Part shown: piece after piece, positions 25,750 to 36,159 of the stretch | Layout of the letters: each line of letters opens with the position of its first letter | Position numbering within the stretch: the first letter of the stretch is position 1 | Assembly: GCF_964275005.1 (NCBI RefSeq) | Contig: NC_092695.1 | Coordinates: 12,415,697 to 12,479,696, forward strand | Length of the DNA stretch: 64,000 nt | From: Diadema setosum | Lineage: Eukaryota > Echinodermata > Echinoidea > Diadematoida > Diadematidae | Reading direction: 5' to 3' | Notes under the pieces: generated by a model | What the model was told of the DNA's origin: nothing | Seen by the model: the letters and a program-made list of their open reading frames with translations, nothing else | Databases searched by the model: none | Translations under genes and position numbers: made by a program

Positions 25750-28700
25750 ATGTACTGCAGTTTGAGGTGTCGAAGTGCATGAATGTCGGACAAAAATCAA
25801 GTAACAAGTTGATAATAACCCAGCTGATTAAGATCAAAGTTCCTCGTTTGAAAGCTCCCTGAAATGGATCTATTTAAGATTCACACCGACACATAACGTA
25901 AATCAATGTACCATCAGAGCTGAGAATGATTTTATTCTTGCTTTATGCAGTTTGCCTTATTCCTGATTCGCAGTCACTTATAGAATTTAGTTTGAATAAA
26001 AAAGGAAATAATTATACTTCGCGCAGTGTTCGATAGTAATTATACTAAGGCATTTGATACATGTTTTCTGCATGTATGTGACGGTAATTTATTACATTTC
26101 TTCTCCCCTCATAACTGTAATATCAAAAATTAAGATCAGGGGCTTTTTCCCATACACAATTTGGATGGGCGCAAATTGAAAAAGGGCCATATGACTGATG
26201 GAAACGCGCACCATCGCACTTTGAACAATCAGAAATCTATATTATTATTACTATATGCTGTGTGTTATTCATGGAATTTGCAATAGCAATACAAAATCAA
26301 CGTTAAGATAATAATTATGTCAGTTAAATGTTCACGTAGATATAAGTCCTGTGAGATTTCACTTCATGTTTGATATTGGAGTTGGAGTTTGGATGTAATG
26401 ATCTAAGAGCCTCTTGAAAGACTGTGCGGTGAGATTGAAGTTCCTACGCTTAGGGCAGACCGTTGCTGAACGGGGCACTCCAAGATCCAAACTGTTTTCT
26501 CCTCTGACCTCTTTGGTTTGAACAGTTCGGTGTACGTGCTTACTCACACCCGTCCATTCATTCCATTTTCTATTTTTCAAAATAAGGATATTTACACCCT
26601 TATGGCGGTAACAACATGAAATGTTGAACTTTGAACGTTGATCAGTAAAATGTCATTTCATCATTTTTTTCCCTGATAAAAAGTGTTTCTTTTACGAGTT
26701 TGCCAGCTCTGAGCTTGAGCACATGACACAAACTGACGTTAATGTAGATTTGTAACCGGAAAGAACAAATAATTATAGAGACGTTACGCATTGCCGTTTA
26801 GCTCATATACGTATTGAAAATTAATTAGGAACGTGGTAGCTTCATGTAAGAGGATAATTTACAGTTGCTTATCATAATCACTTCCTTCAAAGTTCTATGA
26901 AAACTTACCATGATTGGAAGCGTTGCCGGACGGCTTCAAAGAAAGCTTGTTATGAAGCTACGAGAGAGGAGAAAACGCTGATTCAGTATATTGACCGAAT
27001 TCCTCTAAAAGACTGCGATTCTGTCGAGTATGTTTTTTTCCCCGATGTACACCAACCAGTCTCCCTCTCTATTCTGTCTCTGATGTACTCCTGATGATCC
27101 TTGCCTATGATCGAAAGGTTTGATATAACGCGGAGTCACTCCACAGCTCTGACACGAGCTTAACTATTCATATCTATAGTTTTCTCCCCAAATTTGTTCA
27201 TACTTGCGAGGGATCTCGTATATACGCAAACGAATTCCCACAGGTGCAGTTTGACATGGGAAGCGAAACATATTCGACGGGGTGGGTTTAAAGATGCACA
27301 AAACCGGCAATACTCGGCAGAAAACTGGAAGATTCCTCGTCCCATTCGATCACATGAAAGGCGTGGACGTTGGTCTAAAGCCGTTCACAACTCGGCTTCT
27401 TTAATAGCAACATACACCCAAATGGCGCTATCAGTTCTCTACCACACTCCTGTGCATTTGCAGTGCAATGGAACGAGGCAAGGTGCTCACACTGAACACT
27501 GCACATCCTCTAGTGAGCACTGCGCATGGGCGTGCAATGGAAATTTCCGTATATGCGTTGTCAGCCCGCATGATTATACTCTTGAAATTTATCCTACAAA
27601 ATATATCATTGATGTTTATTATTTGATATCTTTCCTCCCCCCCCCCCGCTTTCCTGATGTCATTCAATAGTGAAACATTGTAGTTGAATTCAGCATTATA
27701 TAGTGCACCATGTTACACGTCTTACCTTGACTAAATGCACCAACTCACAATAGCATGACAGATTTTATAGAATAAAACCTCAGAACCTATCCTTATGATG
27801 GTCATTATTAGTGGAAACTTTTCAAGAATTGAGAGTATATAGTAGGTAAGAGAATGTTCTGAATTATATGTATGTAAGAAACCTGCCTTGGTATTGAGAC
27901 CTATAGCACCTAGTTATGGCAAGGTGCATAATCTTTATAAACATAGGTAATTTTATGCTTATTTCAACTTTAACCCTTGTGCCATCGAAAATCAGTTAAA
28001 AGAAGGAATATAGTGGTGGAGCTTAGTGGGTGCAGAAACAAATATTGAGTAATCACAAACATTTTTATACATATTTCAGTCAAACAATTCCTGAATGTGT
28101 GATTCGAAAACCTATTCACTTCAGGAGAAGTCATCATGACACATGAGGACCCGTTTTGGGTGTTGGTGTCCTTTAAAAGCCGCCAAGCTAAATTAGTCAT
28201 CATAGACATTTTAATTGTGCATGGATGTAATCGAAAGAGAATGAATGAATAAATTTTACTGTGGATATATTCACCATTCATTCATGCACAAAGTTTTTGT
28301 TTTCCCTTTTCAGACTCAATTTATTGTGTACACCTATGTTTGCAATAGATATCATTTAAGATGAAATAAGCAACGATTATGATGATGCATGATTAAGATT
28401 TCGAAGACCATTTTTCGAGTTATGTCACACTATTCCTGTACATGATGAAGTTGTACGTATGTGTATATTTCTCGCACTACATTTTACCCGCGTATGAATG
28501 TCACAGCGCTCAGCTCGCTATAACTCGCCAGAGTCTGCGCATGCTCTTGTTGTCAACCAATGAATGCTGTATCATAGATAATATTCTCTGGAATTGTGTC
28601 CAACCATTTCTTTCGCTTTCACGTACTTTGTATCCAATTTGCTGTCGCTAAAAATAGATTGACGGCTTTGTGTGTTATGAGTCTACATGGACATGTACAC

Positions 28701-29864
28701 AGACATAATGTATCCCCCACGATGTTCACATGCCTTCCTGTGTGTGCAAAGATCCTACGTATAGGATCTTTGGTACACGTACAACTGTAAAATATCCATT
28801 CTCTGTCGGTGTGGTGCATTTTTTGTTTTCGATGAATGCTCATCACCGGCGGAAATTAGGTTAATGGGCGGGACTGACAAAAACTACTGATAGAAAAAAA
28901 TATGTATACATATGCATAGCAATAATAATAACAATGATAAGAATGTCTAACAAAAATGATTGCTTATTGTACCATAAACTATAGGCCTACAGTTTTTTAC
29001 TCTCTACGGTTTTTTTTTTGTGTGTATTCTTTCTAACGTGTTTATCAGTTCTACTTCAACGTTAATAGTATAACATTCATTGTCATGTATATTATATTGA
29101 TTATGTGTATTTTATGTAGATCTTTCAAGTAGAGTGAGTTTGTGGGTTTAAGTGCAATCTTCACCCTGTTCAAGTTGGCTCTTGGAATGGAGAATCAAAT
29201 CGAACAAAATGACAGAAGTTTTGCAAGATACAGTGTTGGCGAAATGTAGAAGTTTATAAACTTGTGGATAGTTTGACATGTTTTCATGAAACAGTTCTAC
29301 AAGGAGTAATCACAATATGCAAATCATATGAGGTGATAATGTCATGACCTCATAAGTCTCCCGCCGTACGTAAATCCTTGATACTCAATGTCCTTCTGTC
29401 ACATCAAATCAAAATAGGATTATGTATTCTTTGCACAAAATTTCCGGTGTATTATAGTACATACAGTATTCTTTGACAAAGATAACTTTAGGTAGATATT
29501 TGCGACATTTGCGTGCATTAATCAAGGAGAAAATTGTGAATAGCCGACGTCATCATTTGACATGGGCATCGTTGGTGAAAACATGAAAATCTAAAGATTT
29601 CCAAACTTTGATATCTCAAGTCCGATTTCAATTTAGCATCTACCGCTTTGCTCGAATAATGTTTACACGATGTAGTCAACTTGATCATGAAATCGAAATG
29701 GCATTTAATGATTTATAAGATTCACTGAATGGCTTCTCTCTGTGTATAGAAATTGAAGTTGACGATTGAGAATAAAATCTGTAAGTCAAGTTGTGAAAAG
29801 TTCACATGTACAAACACAAACACACACACAAACACACGTACATGCTAACACAGCGGATCACATT

Positions 29865-29901
<37 letters not shown>

Positions 29902-30666
29902 CTGCAACAAGAAGAGAAATGCAATTGTAACGTAAGTGGTTCGCCCAAAAGAAAATATGAAACGATTATACATTATACACGTTATTTTATTTGGAACATA
30001 CAGAGAAGTAAAGACAATGTTTTGAATAGTGTATAGAAACAATTCTTACCAAGTGTGAAAGTTAAAGAAAGGTTAATGGGATTTTTTCCTTTCATTCTAA
30101 TCTTCAAAACATAATCTCAAGAGTTAAAGTGATGGAAGTAACGAGTAGTAAAGATGTCAACATCTGTGCAGAAACATACGAAGAGAAACACATGTACATT
30201 CATCAAACCAAGTACATGAATATATCGAATCAAATATATCAAACCAAACATCTTTGTGTTAACAAGCACCAACATTTCAACGATTTTTATACTACAAAAG
30301 TATTTACAAGGATTAACAAGTATTATACAAGTATATACAAGTATTAACTAAGAATGTTATGTTATGATTATCCATGACCCATAAATCTGCAACACTAGGT
30401 GCAAGTGACCGGGGTATGGGTTAAGGCGGTCCGTAGACTTAAGTTATTCAGATAACTTTGCCCAACGCCTGGCAGCCCTGCCAGGTGCATCCAGTGTTTA
30501 AGTATTTTTGTTTAATTACAATGATTAATCATGTTCAGGTCTGTATTTGATTTTAAATTGTCTCTTCCAGATACAATAATAATAATAATAATAATATTAA
30601 TAATAATAATAATAATAAAATAGTGATGATAATAGTAATAAAATAGTAATGATGATAATAATAATG

Positions 30667-30705
<39 letters not shown>

Positions 30706-30719
30706 TAGTAATGATAATA
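25750..30719. other. Intergenic stretch without a supported gene
   Basis: The sequence is mostly AT-rich and single-copy within the window. It contains a (CA)n tract at about 29867-29900 and a (TAA)n tract at 30574-30720. Less AT-rich patches lie at 26890-27040, 27180-27600 and 28480-28800; they include CCAAT and NRF1-like GCGCATGC motifs and could be distal promoter or untranslated-exon sequence. Two plus-strand frames (26897-27094, 65 codons; 27194-27670, 158 codons) match no family I recognise. Neither has convincing splice context, so neither is called. Confidence 0.45.
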
Positions 30720-30720
30720 A
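30574..30720. repeat. (TAA)n microsatellite at the left edge of the tandem array
   Basis: Imperfect TAA/AAT triplets with interspersed GATGATAATAG run directly into the first base shared by all array units (about 30720). The tract therefore marks the left breakpoint of the segmental array. Confidence 0.8.
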
Positions 30721-31350
30721 TAAAAAGAGAAGAGACTTTTGAACGACAAACATAAGAATCACGAATTTGTACTATAGTATATATCAACAGACAACATAAA
30801 AAAAAAAAGAACTCGCCGTTTCCATCAAAATGCCTAGGAATGTACATGGCATATACAAACACATGAAACATCATTATACACATTTAATCGGTACAGATAT
30901 ATATGGCTTTTTTTTTTTTTTTACAGATTAATGATATTTAAATATTTCAAAGATACAAGATAAATGATGAGCTAGTCGTTATATTATCATGCATCAGATC
31001 TGTCTCGTTATACAGTAAAATCATAACACAAAAAAATAATGATAATACAAGTGTATATAAAACGGCAATCTTTACTTATGTTGTGATACAAACTTCTTTA
31101 TAACTTAACCCATACTCGGAATCAATGCATACACCTCTCTGTACCAATTTCAAGCTTTTAGGATTTATTTTTGTAGGTCTGCCTAATACATGTAACGACT
31201 TCATCACTGAACACATTCCAGAATATCATCATTGTTGTTGTTTTTTCCCCCTCAGATATCTTTCTAGACAACATAAGATGATAACTGATAAAAATTCGCA
31301 TAGGAATAAAATGCAGTCGTTCAATTAAAATTCATAATTTCACGCACTTA

Positions 31351-31356
31351 TTTATT
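31351..31356 (-). terminator. Polyadenylation signal, RING-Ubl copy 1
   Basis: AATAAA on the minus strand lies about 385 bp after the stop. The equivalent position in copies 2 (44167-44176) and 3 (53294-53303) also has AATAAA, in two overlapping copies. Confidence 0.4.
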
Positions 31357-31403
31357 TATCTATCTAAATAATCATATTCATCAAGCAATCATTGGTGTAG
31401 GGT

Positions 31404-31439
<36 letters not shown>

Positions 31440-31738
31440 GATAGGGAGACTGTTTAGGCCCTACTATTTACAATATATCTCTTCATTTATCTATTCGTTC
31501 ATGAGATTTTGGTTATGAGAGAACTATTATTCTTCTTAATACGGAATACAATCTATGACTAACTGACGAGAGTGAAACTCTTAGTACAAAGTTCTTGTGA
31601 CATTCGATTTTTTTTGTGTTTTTTGTTTGTTTGCTTGTTTGTTTGTTTATTTTTTGGGTGTTTTTTTTTTTTTTTTTTTTTTTGGCTGAAGAAATATCGG
31701 GTGTGTGTGTGTGTGTGTGTGAGTTGTTTGGGAGTAAG

Positions 31739-32109
31739 CTAGGAAGTGTAACCGCCTCGGAGGCGTCCACCCATGTCTATGTTGGCGTGCCGTCCGATAT
31801 TGTAGTATTGCAGAGTTTTCTGTTCCTGGTTCAGGGATCTTCCGGAGAAGGTCAAGACTTGCTGGGAAGGCACAATGTTAGTTTTGGCTTGAATTTTCCT
31901 CTTCAGTTCATGAATAGTATCGTCACCGCAGGTGTTAATGGTGATCTTCTTTCCGTCGGACTTCTGCACAAATACCTGAAATGTCGGTCGTGCCGCGGCT
32001 TGCGCCTGTGCCTTCTCTCGTGCGACGTCATCAAAAAGTCTCCCTGAAGAGCGCCGCTGTGTGGTCGATGGACGTCCGTTAGCTGTGTCCAGGGAGCTGC
32101 AGCTGCTTC
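31739..32109 (-). CDS. RING-Ubl copy 1, exon 2: linker and C-terminal ubiquitin-like domain
   Basis: The exon starts after TTTGAAG|GAAGC (AG at 32111-32110) in phase 1, matching exon 1 at 35398. It encodes a basic/Ala-rich linker (QRRSSGRLFDDVAREKAQAQ) and then a ubiquitin fold beginning FQVFVQKSDGKKITINT. The end reads YYNIGRHANIDMGGRLRGG plus the tail YTS and a stop. Ubiquitin positions F4, K11, I30, Y59, R72, R74, G75 and G76 are kept. Position 44 is Thr, position 63 is Arg and the loop near 46-53 has one extra residue. The RLRGG end means a mature diglycine could be exposed by removing three residues. It is the most diverged of the three copies. An AATAAA lies at 31351-31356, about 385 bp downstream. 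Confidence 0.85.
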
Positions 32110-32151
32110 CTTCAAAACAAAATAATGAGATAACACATTAAAATATATTAA

Positions 32152-32384
32152 ATGGGTTAGTCAAATACCGGTAAGTGATTGGCTAAACACAGTCACGTGA
32201 TGGAGGAACATTGGTTATGTTCGCCCATGGGAGAACATTTTTGTAATGTTCTCCCATGGGAAAACATTTTCACGTAACAAATGACAGATCGGACCCACGC
32301 ACACACAGTGAATTTCGCTCTGCGCGAGCGCGCGATCGAGTGCGTTGTGCTGGTGGTTGACGTTGACGTATTTGACTAACCCAT
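32152..32384. mobile_element. MITE in the intron of RING-Ubl copy 1
   Basis: Exact 17-bp inverted ends ATGGGTTAGTCAAATAC. Inside is a strong hairpin (CCCATGGGAGAACATT ... AATGTTCTCCCATGGG). It is absent from the matching intron position of copies 2 and 3. The target duplication is unclear. Confidence 0.65.
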
Positions 32385-32395
32385 ATAATATAACA

Positions 32396-32576
32396 GATGA
32401 TGACTTTTGTTGTCGGGAACATGTACCAAACGTTCCACCCTCAGGGTATGAAATGCTATTTCGGGAGGCTATAAGAAAGTACGACTTCGTCTCGGGACTT
32501 ATAACCTCCCTCAATAGCATTTCAAACCCTTCGGGTGGAACATTCGGTATGTTCCCTCCCCCGCCAGTCATCATCT
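32396..32576. mobile_element. Second palindromic element beside the first
   Basis: Inverted ends GATGATGACT, with inner matches GGGAACAT, CGTTCCACCC / ATGTTCCACCC and GAAATGCTAT. It lies 11 bp from the preceding MITE and is absent from copies 2 and 3. Its fold produces spurious open frames on both strands (for example 32215-32598). Confidence 0.6.
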
Positions 32577-33613
32577 TATTGTGAGCTGCATGGACCACAT
32601 AACTTTGATCTAAAACAATGATTCACCCTCGGGGACTGACGGACTTTTCCCCCAAGTAAGTTGGTTGTTAGTATTGAACGGCTTCCATTTGTATTTGCCA
32701 AGTTGTTGCCATAAACTATCTGCTTCGACTGATTTGACAGCATGCATGCGCAGGCAAGGTTACCAGGCCTTTGTATATCAATATAATATATATCTAAAAT
32801 ATATAATTGTCAAAACAGATTTCTTTACATCGTTGTCCAACTGTAACATTACAAATTGTTGTAGTCTTCTTTTTCAGCAATGACGGTATGTTGTTGTTTT
32901 AAAGAAAAAAGGAAGAGAAAGAAAAATTGGGGCCCTATGACGGTACTGAACTTTTGAATGGATTGTCTGATTTTCTTCAAACTTCACAGATGTGTTTTAC
33001 TGATATGTCTGCATTCACTCAATCCACATACATGTTTATGATTCAATCACCTTTAGGCCTAATGATTGAATAAAAGTTTTCTCAGTGCACTCAAGGGACA
33101 TTAACAAAAATGAAGTGAAAACTGTACTAAATTGCCAGGAGGTCAATTTACAATTTAGAATATGTAAGATTAATCGATTTGTGGTGGTACTGGTAGATAT
33201 CAGCGGAACCCTTTTAGAATGACGGTTACGTAGTTGTTAAAGAAGAATAAAACCCATATATATATTATGTGGATTGAGTGAATACAGGAATGATATAGGA
33301 GGACATATCGGTGATGTTTGAGAAAGATCGGAAAATCGGTTAAAAAGTTATGAGTTTTTACAGTTTCAGTGCTGCCATTGCTGGATTAGAGTTTAAGAAT
33401 GCAACGTAATTGCCACGTTACGCATCAATGGACAACAGTATAAAAAAATATTTAGCGAATTCAACAAAGATAATATGTTTATTTTTCTAACATAATGAAA
33501 AGACTGGCCTCTCTCTGAAAACAGGGAAACTAGCATTAATATAATTAATGTCAGTATCAAAAGGAGGAAATGAAAGTGAAATAAATGAATGGAATGAAAC
33601 TCTAGATCCGCTA

Positions 33614-34425
33614 ATCTAGAGTAATGTGACAGCTCCCAAATTTGATTAATCTTTGTTACCTTATTCCTGATGAACACTTACCACTTCACGGCATTGTTTC
33701 GACAGCGTTATTAGTATTATACATTATTTATGATCCCTGTCTGAGAGTATTTAAAGCTCCTGCTCATTTGTATCACTGGTTTATATAAAGTTTAAAAGTA
33801 AAATTGTAACAATTGTTTGAAGTTTGTGTACATATGATTTTACAGGCATATTGTTACATAGTCATTGTCTTTAATATAGACATGGTCGATATTGGTACAT
33901 CTGTTTGTATGTGTCGTGATTCTCTTCGCAATCACTTTCTGGTTCTTTTTTTCGTAAATATATAAAAAGTAATTATTTAGATAATATTTGCTGTATATAA
34001 TTAACCATTTTGGTACCCCTGGCAGACTGCCAAATACTGTTGTTGTTGTTTTTTTCCCATTAATTCTTCCCGCTTTCGTGTATTAAGATTAAGAGTTTTA
34101 TTAGTACATATATAATTGGTGTTGTATTATATTGGTATCACATTTTCAGATAGGGCCTCATCCACGTCAAGCTCTGCTTATGATAACGGTCCCCTGTATT
34201 AATTTCTCCTTTGTTAATAGATACAGTATGCCTTAATATGTTATTTTGATTCATATATCACTTCAGACTGATGTTGTTATGCAAATGATTTTTTTTTTTT
34301 TGTGTGTGTGTGTATTGATTTGTATGTTATCTGTATCATTCTGTTTTCATTTGCAATTGTATTCGGAGAAAGAAAATGCAGAAATGAACCAACCAACCAA
34401 CCAACCAAACAAACAAACAAAAAAA
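33614..34425 (+). mobile_element. Internally deleted, ORF-less derivative of the LINE at 17018-21331
   Basis: About 460 bp of the LINE 5' end (17018-17478) is joined at about 34077 directly to the LINE 3' end (from about 21004), with the (CAAA)n-type tail. About 3.5 kb, holding the whole coding region, is missing. It is inserted in the intron of RING-Ubl copy 1 at a site that is empty in copies 2 and 3 (around 45490 and 54740). Some 5' base pairs are ambiguous. Confidence 0.85.
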
Positions 34426-34797
34426 TAGCGGAATTCTCTTTACATTTTTTTATATCGTCGTCCATGACTGCAGTAACGATTTTTTTTTTATAGTCTTCTC
34501 ATCCCATCCAGCGATGGAGGTACCGAAACTTTAACATTTCATAACTTTTGAACGGATTGCTCGATTTTCCTCAAATTTCACCGATGTTATACTACTATAT
34601 TGCTGCATTTCCTCAATTCACACACATTGTTAAGGTCTCTGCATTCTCCTCTAACTTCACAAAATGAATTATCAGGATATGTCGATTATTTCAGCGGTAT
34701 AGGCCTATTATAGGAGGTATCAACGTAAAGTGGAGAGCCACTATACACATATGAGAATGCATGAAGTTACTATCGCGTGTCTCTATAACTAACAAGG

Positions 34798-35356
34798 CAA
34801 GCGCCATAATGTGTCTCGCCCATTCGCGTACAAGAAATTGTGCGCGAATGGGATATAACAGATTTTAAAAAAAAAGAGATATAGCAGATAAAAAGATATA
34901 TATAAGGGTAAAAATTTATGGCAAAAAAGAAACGTGCCATAAAAACTTAACATTGGGCCCTTAAAGTTCGTTGACCCATGCTTGTGACCATTGACCTTGT
35001 GGTAACCATCCACTCCCCAAGGGACATCTACCATCCAAGTTTGGTCACAAATGGAGTTATGGATCAAAAGTTATGACCCATAATGGAAACGCGCCATAAA
35101 AACTTAACATTGGGCCCTAAAGTTCATTGACCCCTGCCTGTGAGCTTTAACCTTGAGGTGACCTTCATATATGGTAAAATGTGAAACTTTATATGACCCC
35201 TCTTCCCTCGAAGTTTGATTGCAATTGAAGCCCAGAGTAAAGAGTTATTGAAGTTTTTGAAGCGTTACGGACAGACGACGGACGAACGACGGACGGACAG
35301 ACGCCGCAGGCGATCCCTTAGTCTCCCCGCACCTCCGGTGGGCTCGACAAAAACCA
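34798..35356. repeat. Dispersed repeat with an internal tandem duplication, intron of copy 1
   Basis: The block GCCATAAAAACTTAACATTG-GGCCC occurs twice (about 34935 and 35093), each followed by GTTGACC or ATTGACC text. The right end has GACGGACGGACAGACG and a short CCTCCGGTGGGCTCGAC tail. The left end has a CCCATTCGCG / CGCGAATGGG hairpin. Copies 2 and 3 lack it at the same intron position. The family is not assigned. Confidence 0.55.
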
Positions 35357-35397
35357 CGAAGGAATACAAATACCGTATATAACGGGCACTACATTAC

Positions 35398-35956
35398 CTG
35401 CTGAACTGTCCTCCCCACTGTCACTGTGACTGAACTCGGCTGTAATGCTGTTAATTCTGTAGGCCACAGGCAGGCTGTCTAACCCTCCGCTGGGAAGGTT
35501 GTGGAACTTCCGGCACTTGCAGCACGTAATGTGACCGGAAATATTCTGCCTAGCTAGGCAACTCTTGCAGAAGCAGTGACCACACGACAAGTAGCGAGCA
35601 TCCCTCAACGGCCCAATGCAGATTTCGCATTTAAACATCTCCCTGGCCTGAAACCCATGGGCAGGGATGTCCACTCTCTGACCGCTGGGGCCGAATGTCC
35701 GTTGAATCTCTTCCAGCAAAAAGTTTAGGGTAAAACAGCGGGGAATGTTGTCGACGCCTCCCGCAGGAAGCCTCGTACTTTTCTTGCACTCGCAACATTT
35801 GACGATTCCCGGCTCGTAACTTGCTTGGACACTTCTAGTGATGCATTCTTTGCAGTAGGTGTGGCCGCAAGGAAGACTTCGAGCGTCCTTCAGTCTGTCT
35901 TGACAAATGCTGCATATCAGCTTGTTATGAAATGGGATCAAAATGCCGTTCGACAT
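35398..35956 (-). CDS. RING-Ubl copy 1, exon 1: tandem RING fingers (gene spans 31739-35956)
   Basis: The ATG at 35956 opens MSNGILIPFHNKL. The first C3HC4 RING is CSICQDRLKDARSLPCGHTY with KECI and later CCEC, then LPAGGVDNIP. A second RING follows from about residue 110 (CEICIGPLRDARYLSCGH, CKSCL, CCKC), ending LPSGGLDSLP. All eight zinc ligands are present in both. The donor is TTCAGCAG|GTAATG (intron from 35397) and the intron is 3,288 nt, three times longer than in copies 2 and 3 because of insertions. Exons of 559 + 371 nt give 309 residues. The RING type resembles TRIM-family N-terminal fingers, but no B-box or coiled coil follows. The role is inferred as an E3 ubiquitin ligase fused to its own modifier. 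This copy has an SHSD insertion before the donor. Confidence 0.87.
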
Positions 35957-36090
35957 CTTTGCGTTTTTCTAGCACGGTGTAATCGACCAACCAATGTTAC
36001 GATTTAATCAAGTTCAAAATTGCGTTATTTCTGCGATGTGATGACTGCGCTTTCTTCTCAGATACTGACGATATGACAATGTGTTGCGCG

Positions 36091-36154
36091 CTTATATCTG
36101 ATCTGCGATGTCAGCTGTTTACATAAAACGCCAGACAATATATGGGGAATTCCC
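36091..36154 (-). promoter_or_regulatory. Core promoter of RING-Ubl copy 1: TATA box and kappaB site
   Basis: TATAAG on the minus strand at 36096-36091 lies about 135 bp upstream of the ATG. A palindromic GGGGAATTCCC (36144-36154), matching the NF-kappaB consensus GGGRNNYYCC, lies 48 bp further upstream. The GCGCGC-TATA block and the kappaB block are shared with copies 2 and 3. Confidence 0.6.
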
Positions 36155-36159
36155 AGGTT

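Noticed and set aside
27194-27670. 158-codon plus-strand frame, the longest outside the named genes and the LINE
   Set aside because: The composition is uneven, no domain is recognised, and it ends in a poly-C/poly-Pro stretch. More likely chance in a less AT-rich patch.
29867-29900. (CA)n tract and other simple repeats as possible regulatory Z-DNA
   Set aside because: Ordinary microsatellites, with nothing in context to support a function.
32215-32598. 127-codon minus-strand frame in the intron of RING-Ubl copy 1
   Set aside because: It is produced by two palindromic transposon insertions, and a matching frame appears on the opposite strand. Copies 2 and 3 lack the sequence.
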